The notes beneath the pieces were generated by a model that worked only from the letters and a program-made list of their open reading frames with translations, ran no database searches and was not told the DNA's origin. A stretch of 33,721 nucleotides of DNA, taken from contig BAXG01000025.1 in assembly GCA_001310455.1 (NCBI GenBank), positions 46,676 through 80,396 of the forward strand, in the 5' to 3' direction. The stretch is from Photobacterium sp. JCM 19050 (GTDB lineage: Bacteria > Pseudomonadota > Gammaproteobacteria > Enterobacterales > Vibrionaceae). This document shows, one piece after another, positions 1 to 8,726 of the stretch; positions within the stretch are counted from its first letter, which is position 1, and each line of letters begins with the position of its first letter. The position numbers and the translations under genes were made by a program.

Positions 1-962
1 ACGGCTGCGCCCCGGCAATGCCGACAAAAACTGAGTTGGATAACTACCTGTCCCGCGCAAATGACGTGCCCCGTCCGGATTTGGATGCTGAACTGAATCA
101 TCTGCACCGTGTTACAACACGCCGGCAAACCTGGGACGAATTGTGTGTGATGGCGTTTGACCACCGTATCCAATTTATCGATATGGCCCGTGAAGCCGGT
201 GCCGATATCAGCCAGATAAAACCGCTGAAAAAACTGATTCTTCAAGCCTGTCGCGAAGTTGCCGAGGAAGCAGGGTTACAGGGCAGGGCCGGCCTGTTGT
301 GTGACAGCACGTTCGGGCAGGACGTGCTTAACGAAATGACAGGCTCCGGATGGTGGATTGGCCGCCCGGTAGAGTTACCCGGATCCCGCCCGTTGACACT
401 GGAGCACGGCAACATTGGCTCCCAGCTTATCGACTGGCCGCTGGAGCATGTTGTGAAGTGTCTGGTCTTCTACCATCCGGAAGATGCCCATGCGCTGCGT
501 CTTGAGCAGGAAGCCAAGGTGAAAGAGGTCTACCAGGCCTGCTGCAAGTCGGGTCATGAGTTACTGGTGGAAGTGATTTTACCTGCCGATATGGTGCGCT
601 GCGATGATAACTACCTTCGTGCCGTCAAACGTATCTATAACATCGGCATCAGGCCGGACTGGTGGAAACTGCCGCCAATGGCCTCAGAGAGCTGGGCAGA
701 GTTTGGTGCGCTGGTGGAAGCGCGTGATCCGCATTGTCGCGGTGTCGTTCTTCTCGGCTTGGATGCCCCACAGGAAGCGCTCGCTGATGGCTTTAACGCT
801 GCGGCAAGCCACCCAATCGTAAAAGGGTTTGCGGTAGGACGGACACTGTTCGGTAAACCTGCCCGCGAATGGCTCGCTGGCGAGACAGACGACCGTACCT
901 TCGTAGAAAACATAAAAACAAATTACCACGACCTGATTGCCCTGTGGCGTCAGAGACATTGA
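1..962 (+). CDS. iolC: IolC-type 5-dehydro-2-deoxygluconokinase / DUF2090 fusion, C-terminal part only (cut by window edge)
   Basis: The frame is open to the first bases of the window and begins GCAPAMP, matching the junction GCAPAMP of the full-length IolC encoded at 16515-18458, so the PfkB kinase half lies outside the window and the ATG at 18 is internal. What is visible is the whole DUF2090 domain, a TIM-barrel aldolase-like module with the motifs FDHR near the start, LEHGNIGSQLIDWPLEH, PDWWKLPP and KGFAVGRT. In IolC fusions this domain is thought to cleave 6-phospho-5-dehydro-2-deoxygluconate to dihydroxyacetone phosphate and malonic semialdehyde (family inference). By eye it resembles the other copy at roughly two thirds identity and lacks two short loop insertions seen there, so the two are old paralogues rather than a recent duplication. 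iolE follows 36 bases downstream, so the two probably share a transcript. Confidence 0.88.
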   Translation, partial: GCAPAMPTKTELDNYLSRANDVPRPDLDAELNHLHRVTTRRQTWDELCVMAFDHRIQFIDMAREAGADISQIKPLKKLILQACREVAEEAGLQGRAGLLCDSTFGQDVLNEMTGSGWWIGRPVELPGSRPLTLEHGNIGSQLIDWPLEHVVKCLVFYHPEDAHALRLEQEAKVKEVYQACCKSGHELLVEVILPADMVRCDDNYLRAVKRIYNIGIRPDWWKLPPMASESWAEFGALVEARDPHCRGVVLLGLDAPQEALADGFNAAASHPIVKGFAVGRTLFGKPAREWLAGETDDRTFVENIKTNYHDLIALWRQRH

Positions 963-998
963 TTCGCCAATAACAATTTTCCATTTTGGAGCCCGACT

Positions 999-1889
999 AT
1001 GACTGTGAAACTTGGTATCAACCCGCTCACCTGGACCAATGATGACCTGCCTTCCCTTGGAGCAGAAACACCGCTGGAAACCTGTCTGACAGAAGGCCGG
1101 CAGGCCGGCTTTGAAGGCTTTGAGCTTGGCAATAAATTCCCGCGCGAAGCGGCAGTTCTGGGGCCTATTCTGGCTGCCCATGATCTGAACCTGGTATCCG
1201 GCTGGTATTCCTGCGAGCTTCTGACCCGCACCGTCGAGGAAGAAATTGAAGCAGTTCAGGATCACCTGGTGTTACTGCGCGAACTTGGCGCAAATGTAAT
1301 GGTGCTTTGCGAAGTGACCGGCTGCGTTCACGGTGACCAACGCACACCGGTTTACCAAAGGCCACTTTTCCCCGCTGAGCGCTGGGAAGAATACGGCGAA
1401 AAGCTGACTGCGTTTGCTCGCTATACCCTGAGCCAGGGGGTACAAATTGCCTATCACCACCATATGGGTACGGTCATCGAATCCGCGTCGGATATCGACA
1501 ACCTGATGGAGCACACCGGCCCGGAAGTTGGTCTCCTGCTGGATACCGGCCACCTGACGTTCTCCGGTGCTGATCCGGTTGCAGTTGCAGATCGGTGGGC
1601 GCATCGCATTAACCATGTTCACTGCAAAGACGTGAGAAAAGATGTGCTGGCAGATGTGAAAAACAGAAAAACCAGCTTCCTGGACGCGGTACTCGCCGGT
1701 GTTTACACCGTACCAGGTGACGGCTGTGTCAATTACCCGGCTGTTTTTGAGGTGCTGAAAGCCAGCAACTATGAAGGCTGGCTGGTGGTGGAGGCAGAAC
1801 AGGACCCGTCCATCGCCCATCCCCTGACTTACGCCACTCTCGGCTACAACAACCTGCACCGTTTTGCCAAAGAAGCCGGGCTGTTGTAA
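999..1889 (+). CDS. iolE: Myo-inosose-2 dehydratase IolE
   Basis: This 296-residue protein matches IolE in length and motifs. IolE removes water from 2-keto-myo-inositol to give 3D-(3,5/4)-trihydroxycyclohexane-1,2-dione, the second step of cytoplasmic inositol breakdown. It is an AP-endonuclease-2-like TIM barrel: GINPLTW at the N-terminus, the histidine cluster HHHMGTVIE around residues 153-161, LLDTGH around 180-185, HVHCKD around 206-211 and a late VVEAEQD carrying a metal-binding glutamate. The ATG at 999 has a GGAG seven bases upstream. It lies just downstream of the partial iolC copy and ends at a strong hairpin (1898-1925), so it is the last gene of that operon. No frameshift is seen. 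Confidence 0.95.
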   Translation: MTVKLGINPLTWTNDDLPSLGAETPLETCLTEGRQAGFEGFELGNKFPREAAVLGPILAAHDLNLVSGWYSCELLTRTVEEEIEAVQDHLVLLRELGANVMVLCEVTGCVHGDQRTPVYQRPLFPAERWEEYGEKLTAFARYTLSQGVQIAYHHHMGTVIESASDIDNLMEHTGPEVGLLLDTGHLTFSGADPVAVADRWAHRINHVHCKDVRKDVLADVKNRKTSFLDAVLAGVYTVPGDGCVNYPAVFEVLKASNYEGWLVVEAEQDPSIAHPLTYATLGYNNLHRFAKEAGLL

Positions 1890-1897
1890 CCGCAAAA

Positions 1898-1925
1898 GAA
1901 AAGTGCCGGTCTTCCGGCGCTTTTC
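1898..1925. terminator. Bidirectional rho-independent terminator between iolE and the lipoprotein gene
   Basis: A 12-base stem with one G-U pair (1898-1909 with 1914-1925) closes a four-base loop. A-rich and T-rich stem ends give a T tract on both strands, so it can end iolE and also the convergent lipoprotein gene. Confidence 0.85.
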
Positions 1926-1999
1926 TCCCATCAATCGAGCTTATTCAAACCGCGTTGAACGTTACACCCTCAAAGCTTCAACAAGTATCCCAATACCTG

Positions 2000-2614
2000 C
2001 TAGTACCGATGCCTCGACTCAAAATCGCGCAGTTTTTGCTTTGCTCTTTCATAGCGAATCGTCAGGTGTGAAATGTCGGTGACGGTAGACTGGTATTGTT
2101 CCAGTTCATCAAGGATGTTTTGGCGCTGGCGGGGAGTGAGGTCGTCATAGACCAGTTTGTTTTTCAGGCGCTTGATCTGGTCTTCCTTGTAATCCCGGTC
2201 CCATTTTGCCTGGTCGAGAGCCTGTTTGGCCTGGTCGACTTCCTGTTGGATTTCAAACAGTTTGCGGCCTCGTTGATAGCCTTTCAGGAAGGCAGGTTCG
2301 AGGTTAGCAGGGCAAATCCCCTGGTAGACGTAACCGGTGCTGGCGGCGTAATAACCACTGGCCTCGTTGCAGAATGCCTTGATACCGTGCTGGTACCCTT
2401 CTTTGTACTGGTCGAAATTCACACGCACATTGTATTCAGCACACGCTGAACTGCGGTCTCCCAGCGAATTAGCCATGTCTGATCCGTTCGCGCCATCCTG
2501 GTAGCCTATGGAGTACCAGTCTGCGGTACGGCATTCATCTTCATTCATCACGGAACACCCGCTGACAACAAGGATCAGCGACCCGGCGAGCAGCCATTTG
2601 AGGCGGTATAACAT
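2000..2614 (-). CDS. DUF2799-type outer-membrane lipoprotein
   Basis: This 204-residue protein has a short basic N-terminus, a hydrophobic segment and a lipobox LVVSGC with the lipidated cysteine at residue 20, so it should be exported and acylated. The body has repeated WYSIGYQDGANG- and YKEGYQHGIKAFC-type segments and a GYQRGRKL segment, the G-Y-x-x-G pattern of DUF2799 proteins found in Vibrio and relatives, followed by a long charged region (about 120-200) likely to form a coiled coil. Its function is unknown. It is transcribed against iolE and has no visible link to inositol; it interrupts the catabolic cluster. The residue after the lipid cysteine is Ser, which favours outer-membrane sorting. 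Confidence 0.8.
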   Translation of the reverse strand: MLYRLKWLLAGSLILVVSGCSVMNEDECRTADWYSIGYQDGANGSDMANSLGDRSSACAEYNVRVNFDQYKEGYQHGIKAFCNEASGYYAASTGYVYQGICPANLEPAFLKGYQRGRKLFEIQQEVDQAKQALDQAKWDRDYKEDQIKRLKNKLVYDDLTPRQRQNILDELEQYQSTVTDISHLTIRYERAKQKLRDFESRHRY

Positions 2615-2776
2615 ATCTTTTTTCCTGTCATGAATGGGGTACCAATCAGAGGCATTTGGGTTAGCTGTCAGCCATTCATAGAGCGTGATTGGAAAAGCGT
2701 GGTGAGTTATTTATCACTTATATAGTTTGATTTCAAAATGCGCGGGGTTAACTGGTCAGTTATGAGTCAAATTTAC
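2615..2776. other. Intergenic region upstream of the lipoprotein gene
   Basis: This AT-rich stretch should hold the minus-strand promoter of the lipoprotein gene. I see no gene, repeat or clear operator in it. Confidence 0.4.
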
Positions 2777-2806
2777 AAAAAAAGCCCCCGGCGATGGGGG
2801 CAAAAA
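2777..2806 (-). terminator. Rho-independent terminator of the Gfo/Idh operon
   Basis: Read on the minus strand, GCCCCC and GGGGGC (2784-2801 on the plus numbering) pair around a six-base loop and are followed by seven T. It lies 35-60 bases beyond the stop of the second dehydrogenase gene. Confidence 0.85.
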
Positions 2807-2840
2807 CTGAATAGCCATAGGGCTGTTCAATAGGGACCGT

Positions 2841-4009
2841 TTAAGACAGGTTTTGAAGAGGCTCCCAACGCCCGTCCTGGTGACTGGAGCGGACAGCGGC
2901 ATGGACGAAGGCCATACCCATTGCCCCTTCTTTGACATCAGGATTCCACAAACTGAGCGAATCCGGTGTTGTTTGAGTGAGATCGTCGATGATATTTGAA
3001 GCAAAATCCCAATACAGGTTGGCAAAGGCTTCGCGGTAACCTTCCGGATGACCTATCGCAATATGTGACACTCTCTGAGCGGCCGGGTGTAGTCCCGGGC
3101 CTGCTTTGGTAAGAACATAAGCTGGTTTACCGAGCGGGCGGACGGTAAGCTCATTGGGTTGCTCCTGGTGCCACTCCAAACCCCCTTTGGTTCCGTGAAC
3201 CGTCAGGCTGAGGCCGTGGACGCCACCGGCAGCGGCTTGTGTAACCCAGAGGTTACCCCGGGCGCCGTTGGGGTAACGGAGCAAGATGCCGCAGTAGTCA
3301 TCTGCTTCCCGACCTTCAATGACAGCGGTAACGTCTGCGCTGAGTGAGGACGCATCCATTCCGGTAACGTAGGCGGCCAGGTGGTAGCTGTGCGTGGCAA
3401 TGTCACCCAGAATAAGCGACGGCCCGGCAAGGGATTTGTCCATGTGCCAGTTGGTTCCGGCTTTTTCGCTTTCTGTCAGCTCTGCAAGGTGCCCCTGGAC
3501 GTAGTTACTCTGTACCATGCGAACGTCACCGAGCTCTCCACTTTCAATCAGGCGCGAGCCTGCCTTACCATCGGATACGCGCTGTAACCGTAGGCGACGC
3601 AGTAGCGTTTTCCGGTAGCCTCGACTCTCCTGACCAAATCGGCGGCTTCTTCTTCTGTGATTGTCAGCGGTTTTTCACAGAAAACATGCATGCCGGCATC
3701 GAGCGCCTTGCAGGAAAGCAGATAGTGGCTGTTGTTGGGGGTCATAATGGCCAGCGCATCTATTCCATCTTCACGGCCGGACTCCCCGGCGAACAGCGCG
3801 TCAGGGTCGGTGTAGGGGCGGGGGATTCCCATCGTTTTTCCTGCAGTCAGTGAGCGTGCCGGGTTGGATGAAAACACACCGGCGACGACCTCAAATTCCT
3901 CGTGCATGGTCGCAGCTGAGCGGTGGATGGAACCAATGAAAGACTCCGGCCCGCCACCAATGATGCCAAGCCTAAGCTTTCTGCCCAATACTCGTGTTGC
4001 CTTGCTCAT
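2841..4009 (-). CDS. Gfo/Idh/MocA-family NAD(P)-dependent oxidoreductase (second of a pair; one frameshift)
   Basis: The N-terminal part (4009 down to about 3550) has a Rossmann fold with GIIGGGPESFIGSIHR at residues 14-29 and the CEKP motif carrying the catalytic lysine. The C-terminal part (3518 down to 2841) carries the substrate domain with GPSLILGDIATHSYHLAAYVTG, the Asp/His catalytic segment. The two are in different frames. The break is near 3551, where minus-strand GCCTG needs one more C; adding it restores an uninterrupted A-L-I-E-S-G-E-L-G-D-V-R-M-V and a protein of about 389 residues. Family members oxidise cyclitols or sugars with NAD(P). It lies downstream of a second Gfo/Idh gene and across from a TIM-barrel isomerase and an ABC transporter, so a role in the same peripheral cyclitol or sugar pathway is likely. 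The substrate is unknown. Confidence 0.85.
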
Positions 4010-4143
4010 ACTTCATCCTTTGCGTTATACCAATAAGGCTATTGAGTTGATCATATGGACTGTTTCGGGTGCGCTATATTGATAACGCCCTCAGCGTGGT
4101 CTCTGACCAATTCATTAACCTAACCAGGTATACCCGGCTGACG

Positions 4144-5320
4144 TTATTCATAATCAACCCATTTTGCGCCGTCATCTGCTGAACGAACACAGGCATTTAC
4201 CCAGCGCACACCGTCGATGCCGGCATTGATATCTGGGTACCAGTGATCTTCGAGAAATGCTGCATCACCGCACTCAATAGCATCAATCGCCAGCGCAAAA
4301 CGGTGGTACAGATTGGCCCAGGATTCAAAAAAGCCCTCAGCGTGACCCCCGCCAATACGGTTTGCACCGATCGCCGGGTTCTCGCTGTAGAGATAACTCA
4401 TACCCCGCTCCAGAATCCGGACAGGTTCCCCCTGAACTTCGTAGCCGGAGCTGGTTAGGGTATTCATCCCACCACTCGAGGCTCGCTTTTTCGCCGACAA
4501 TCCGAATCTTTTGCTGGTGCATTGACCCGGCATTGATGGCGCTGGCCCAGAGCGTGCCCACCGCGCCTCCTTCAAAGTTGAAAACCACATGGGCGTTGTC
4601 TTCCAACGGTGCGCGGGACGCGACAAAGCTCTGGCGCGAGCACATCAGCGACTTGACCTTTAGCCCAGTGATCAAACCGGCAAGGTAGAAAGCATGGGTG
4701 CCACAATCGCCGAGAATAAAGCTCGGGCCGGACACTTCCGGGTTCATCCGCCACTTGGCACCCGGGTTGTGTTTTTCCACTTCAATATTGTGGAAGCCGT
4801 GGGCAAATTGCATGTTGACCACACGGATATCACCGATATCTCCACGCTTTATCATTTCCCGGGCTTGGTGAATCATTTGGTGGCCGGTGTATCCGTACAT
4901 GACGGCAAACATTCGGTTTTTCTCTTCGGCGAGGGCTTTAAGTTCTTCTGCTTCACTGACATTAAATGTCACCGGTTTTTCGCAGATAACATGAAGGTTG
5001 GCTTCCAGTGCGGCTTTGGCGATTTCATAATGGGTGGCATTGGGCGTGGCGATAGATACCGCCTGAATGCCGTCATCCCGCCGGACTTCTGCACTGAACA
5101 TAGTTTTGTAGTCAGGGTAGCAGCGGGAAGGAGCCAGCCCAAGGTTTACACCGAAATCCCGGCAGCGTTCCGGGTCCACATCCATGGCTCCGGCCACAAA
5201 TGTGAACAGGCGATCACGTGCGGCAGCGGCCCGGTGAGCATAGCCAATTTCACTGCCTCTTCCTCCACCGACCAATCCCCAACGGATGGGATGCTTGAGA
5301 TGCCTTTCTTCGTTAAACAT
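4144..5320 (-). CDS. Gfo/Idh/MocA-family NAD(P)-dependent oxidoreductase (first of a pair; one frameshift)
   Basis: The ATG at 5320 is preceded by GGAGG. The protein has GLVGGGRGSEIGYAHR in the nucleotide-binding loop, CEKPVTF with the catalytic lysine, and GPSFILGDCGTHAFYLAGL for the Asp/His pair. The frame breaks near 4445-4452, after WWDEYPNQL; the homologous continuation YEVQGEPVRILERGM is in the next frame, which needs one base removed (an extra G in a CCGGC context) or two added. Corrected length is about 391 residues. The GGG-x-GS-x-IG-x-x-HR signature is shared with its neighbour at 2841-4009 and differs from IolG at 14329-15327. This branch includes sugar or glycoside dehydrogenases such as the YcjS type, so a non-inositol substrate is possible. 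The 134-base gap to its partner may hold its own promoter. Confidence 0.85.
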
Positions 5321-5677
5321 GATGGTCCTCCTGACACTCTACCCTTCTGCATACGGCTCCAACGTGCTCCCTGACGAAGGATATTAATGCTGTATCACTG
5401 AGCACACTTTAGCCAACTGATGAAATTGTTTTCAACATTAAATTCAAAAAACACCTTCCTGTAAGTTAAAAACTGGGTTGAAGCGCAAAAAAATCGCCTG
5501 AAATTGAGAGATTCGCATTACTAAGCATTGACATAATGAAAACATTACCATAATTGTTTAAATATTGTTGCCGATATGTTGCTCAATAAAAGTGGTTTTG
5601 GCATGTGAGTACTTGCTAGGAAGAAGGTTAAAGCCTTGCGGATTGAGCAGCATTCTATTGATTTATAGGGAAAAATT
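5321..5677. promoter_or_regulatory. Divergent promoter region between the Gfo/Idh pair and the isomerase-ABC operon
   Basis: This 357-base AT-rich region separates two divergent operons and should contain both promoters. At 5421-5434 there is a small dyad, TGAAA-N4-TTTCA, and a second TGAAAACATTA stretch lies near 5535-5545. Either could be an operator for the LacI-type regulator encoded at 9903-10973, but I see no precise repeat that settles it. No gene is evident. Confidence 0.4.
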
Positions 5678-6599
5678 ATGGAACTGAAAATAGCCAATGC
5701 CCCTTGTTCCTGGGGCGTAGAGTTTGCTGACAACCCGGCAAACCCAGCGTGGCAAACCGTTCTGGATGAAATATCGGATGCCGGATACCTGGCGACAGAA
5801 CTTGGTCCGCTTGGTTATCTTCCAACCGAATCCGGCTCCCTCGGGAGCGCGTTATCAAAAAGGAGCCTGAAGCTGATTGCGGGCACCCTTTTTGTCCATT
5901 TGCACAGGGAGGATGAGCGGGAAAACATTTGCCGTATTACCCATGAAACCTGCCGGATTCTTACAGAGCAGGGGGCGGAATTTCTGGTTGTCATCGACCA
6001 CGTTTCTTCCCCTAGAACAGACGAAGCCGGGCAGGTGGAAACGGCAACCCGGCTAAATGACAGGCAGTGGCAGGCAATGATGGAAACCCTCAAAGAAGTG
6101 GGCCGGATTTGTTTGCAGTACGGAATAACACCTACGTTGCACCCCCATGCGTACATACATTGAATACCGTGATGAAGTCGACCGGGCGATGGCTGACCTG
6201 CCGGCTGACTTGATATCCCTCTGTATTGATACCGGGCACTGTGTTTATGCGGGTATGGATCCGGCAGAGGTGATAAAGACTTATCAAGGTCGCGTTAAGT
6301 ATCTGCATTTCAAAGATATAAATGGGTCGGTACTGGCTGACTCTGTGAAAAACAGTACCGATTTTTATAAAGCGATAGGCAACAACATCTTTTGTCCTTT
6401 GGGACGGGGATGTGTGGACTTTAACGCCGTGCACCGGGTGTTGACTGAAATTAATTTCAACGGCTGGGTCACAGTGGAACAGGACATGGATCCCGCGTCG
6501 GGTAACGACGCCAAAAAAGCAGCTGCCCAAAGCAGGCAGTTTATAGAAACGACATTTTTTCTGATTAATTTTTTTGCTGACCGCCCCGTTATGGAATGA
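5678..6599 (+). CDS. AP2Ec-like TIM-barrel sugar isomerase/epimerase (IolE/IolI-like; one frameshift)
   Basis: The protein starts with NAPCSWGVEF, typical of the IolE/IolI/MocC superfamily, and ends with SLCIDTGHCVY, VKYLHFKDI and VTVEQDMD, which carry metal-binding residues. The frame changes at about 6149-6152. The conserved HPHAGTYIEYRDE is broken because two G appear to be missing between the codons for A and T; restoring them joins the two parts into about 307 residues. The family uses a divalent metal for isomerisation, epimerisation or dehydration of cyclitols and keto sugars. With a dedicated transporter downstream and two dehydrogenases divergent, it probably acts on the keto product of one dehydrogenase. 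It could be an inosose isomerase, a second inosose dehydratase or a keto-sugar epimerase. The last residues (FLINFFADRPVME) come from a T-rich stretch and may also be out of frame. Confidence 0.82.
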
Positions 6600-6634
6600 C
6601 ATAGCTGGGGATACCATTTACGGAGAGATTTACT

Positions 6635-7765
6635 ATGACAGGGAAAACGACCGCTGCTGCCTCGTTTGCAGCCAGCGCCCCGGGAGATGAGAGGGTCCGA
6701 AAGGTTTCCGTTCTTAACCGGCTTTTATCACGGCCGGAATTGGGGTCGGTATCCGGTGCGATTCTCGTATTTTTCTTTTTTGCTATCGTTGCGTGGGATT
6801 CCGGCATGTTCAATGCGGACGGGATTCTTAATTGGACCACAGTCTCTGCCCAGCTCGGTATCATTGCCGTCGGGGCGTGCCTTTTGATGATTGCCGGGGA
6901 ATTCGATCTTTCTATTGGCTCGATGATTGGATTTGCCGGAATGATGATCGCGATACCCTCGGTGTATTGGGGGTGGCCGGTATGGCTGGCCATTCTGTTT
7001 GCCTTTGCCGGTGCCATGGCTATCGGGTTTATCAATGGCTACATCGTGGTGAGAACCGGGCTTCCCTCTTTTATCGTCTCACTGGCGTTTCTTTTTATCC
7101 TTCGCGGTCTCACCATCGCCCTTTCCATCATGTTGACCAACAAGACCATCCTTTCCGGTGTGGCTGACATCGCAGAAGGAGACATTCTGGCTGCCGCATT
7201 TGGCGGTGAGATAGGAGTTGGCTTTTTTAACTGGCTGGGTAATGCCGGTCTGATTGAAACCTATGCGGACGGCTCACCCATCGTCACTGGCATCCCGATG
7301 GTAGTGGTCTGGTGGTTCCTGCTTACGGCTGTCTGTTCCTTTGTGTTGCTCCGTACCCGGTTTGGGAATTGGATCTTTGCCTCTGGCGGCGATGCAAACG
7401 CCGCCAAAAATGTGGGTGTCCCCACTGACAAAGTGAAAATCTCGCTGTTTATGTTCACTGCATTCTGCGCCACTGTTTTTGCTGCCTGTCAGGTACTGGA
7501 ATTTGGCTCGGCGGCAGCAGACCGAGGTCTTCTCAAAGAGTTTGAAGCCATTATTGCTGCGGTTATCGGTGGCGCATTGCTGACCGGCGGATACGGCTCG
7601 GTTATTGGGGCCTTCTTCGGTGCGCTTATTTTCGGTGTGGTTCAGATGGGGATTTTCTTTACCGGGGTGGATTCCGACTGGTTCCGCGTATTCCTTGGCG
7701 TCATGTTGTTGATTGCTGTTCTGTTCAACAACTTCATTCGCAAGAAAGTCACAAATGCCCGCTAG
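6635..7765 (+). CDS. Sugar/cyclitol ABC transporter permease (RbsC-like)
   Basis: A 376-residue integral membrane protein of the BPD_transp_2 (RbsC/AraH/XylH) family, with about ten hydrophobic segments beginning near residue 40. The segment GACLLMIAGEFDLSIGSMIG is the hallmark of the family, and the tail (GGALLTGGYGSVIGAFFGALIFGVVQ) is also typical. It forms the membrane channel of an importer with the ATPase at 7793 and the binding protein at 8727. It starts 35 bases after the isomerase gene, so the four genes look like one operon. In alphaproteobacteria and others, close relatives (IatP, and similar subunits) carry inositol. That fits this location, but the substrate is inferred. Confidence 0.9.
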   Translation: MTGKTTAAASFAASAPGDERVRKVSVLNRLLSRPELGSVSGAILVFFFFAIVAWDSGMFNADGILNWTTVSAQLGIIAVGACLLMIAGEFDLSIGSMIGFAGMMIAIPSVYWGWPVWLAILFAFAGAMAIGFINGYIVVRTGLPSFIVSLAFLFILRGLTIALSIMLTNKTILSGVADIAEGDILAAAFGGEIGVGFFNWLGNAGLIETYADGSPIVTGIPMVVVWWFLLTAVCSFVLLRTRFGNWIFASGGDANAAKNVGVPTDKVKISLFMFTAFCATVFAACQVLEFGSAAADRGLLKEFEAIIAAVIGGALLTGGYGSVIGAFFGALIFGVVQMGIFFTGVDSDWFRVFLGVMLLIAVLFNNFIRKKVTNAR

Positions 7766-7792
7766 TCAGTGGCCGAAGGAAAGGAGCTATCC

Positions 7793-8596
7793 ATGAGTGA
7801 GTTTATTCTTGAACTGAAAAACGTCAGTCGCTACTTCGGGTCTGTTATTGCCCTCAAGGACATCAACATGCAGGTGAAGATGGGCGAAGTTCATTGCTTG
7901 CTTGGTGATAACGGTGCTGGGAAATCAACACTGATTAAAACACTGGCAGGGGTTCACAAACCGTCTGAGGGAGAGTTCCTGATGAACGGAAAACCCACGG
8001 CCTTTCACTCCCCTCGTGATGCCCTCGACCGAGGGATCGCAACGGTCTACCAGGACTTGGCACTGGTTCCGCTTATGAGCGTGACGCGAAACTTCTTTAT
8101 GGGGCGCGAACTGACGAAAAAAGTCGGGCCATTCGAGGTATTTGATACCAAAAATGCCAATGAAATTGCCCGTGCCGGTATGGCGGATATGGGAATTGAT
8201 GTGCGTGACCCAGAGCATCCCATCGGCACCATGTCTGGCGGTGAACGCCAATGCCTGGCCATTGCCAGAGCTATCCATTTTGGTGCCAAGGTGTTGATTC
8301 TGGATGAGCCGACAGCCGCTCTGGGTGTGAAGCAGTCTGCCAACGTGCTGAAGGTTGTTGCCCGTGCTCGGGGAAAAGGGTTGGCGGTCATCCTGATAAC
8401 CCACAACGTTCACCACGCTTACCCGGTTGGTGACAGGTTTACCTTGCTCAACAGGGGCAAAAGCCTGGGCACATGGAAGAAATCTGATGTTTCCCGCGAA
8501 GAGATTCTGGAAATGATGTCCGGCGGTCAGGAGCTGGAGACCCTGGAAGCGGAACTGGCGGAATTTGAACACACTGACGCGAAAGCGGCGGTTTAG
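7793..8596 (+). CDS. Sugar/cyclitol ABC transporter ATP-binding protein (single-domain)
   Basis: A GTG at 7769 could start a longer form, but the ATG at 7793 has GGAG six bases upstream and begins at the family N-terminus, giving 267 residues. It shows Walker [10 protein letters not shown] (residues 38-46), a Q-loop [12 protein letters not shown], the signature MSGGERQ and Walker [11 protein letters not shown], then an H-loop [11 protein letters not shown]. It is a single ATPase domain rather than the tandem form of RbsA, which fits the FrcA/IatA-like class of importers. A 130-base gap with a stem-loop separates it from the binding-protein gene. Confidence 0.9.
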   Translation: MSEFILELKNVSRYFGSVIALKDINMQVKMGEVHCLLGDNGAGKSTLIKTLAGVHKPSEGEFLMNGKPTAFHSPRDALDRGIATVYQDLALVPLMSVTRNFFMGRELTKKVGPFEVFDTKNANEIARAGMADMGIDVRDPEHPIGTMSGGERQCLAIARAIHFGAKVLILDEPTAALGVKQSANVLKVVARARGKGLAVILITHNVHHAYPVGDRFTLLNRGKSLGTWKKSDVSREEILEMMSGGQELETLEAELAEFEHTDAKAAV

Positions 8597-8631
8597 ACCT
8601 CACACCGAAAAAAAGAAATTCCAAATTCTAA

Positions 8632-8650
8632 GCCGCAAAGGGTTTGCGGC
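8632..8650 (+). other. Intercistronic stem-loop between ATPase and binding-protein genes
   Basis: GCCGCAAA and TTTGCGGC pair perfectly (8 base pairs, three-base loop). No T run follows, so it is not a simple terminator. Stem-loops at this place often stabilise or process the transcript so that binding protein is made in excess; that role is inferred here. Confidence 0.5.
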
Positions 8651-8726
8651 CTGAGATAACCCGGCTGCCCGGATGTAAGTTCTTACCTTCAACTGGCGCA
8701 GCCACCTAACATATGGAGATAACCGG

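Noticed and set aside
18..962. A complete 314-residue stand-alone DUF2090 protein starting at the ATG at 18
   Set aside because: The frame is open upstream and the preceding residues match the kinase-DUF2090 junction of the full-length IolC, with no ribosome site near 18.
684..1265. Long minus-strand open frame opposite iolC/iolE
   Set aside because: It is antisense to two well-supported genes, has no recognisable motifs and no ribosome site; such frames are expected opposite coding sequence of this composition.
4019..4088. A second copy of the MITE-like element, suggested by ATACCAAT near 4026
   Set aside because: No matching ATTGGTAT end or flanking duplication is found nearby; the short match is likely chance.
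2841..5320. Four separate genes or two pseudogenes for the Gfo/Idh proteins
   Set aside because: The fragments are colinear halves of single family members separated by one small indel each; similar breaks across the window suggest sequence error.
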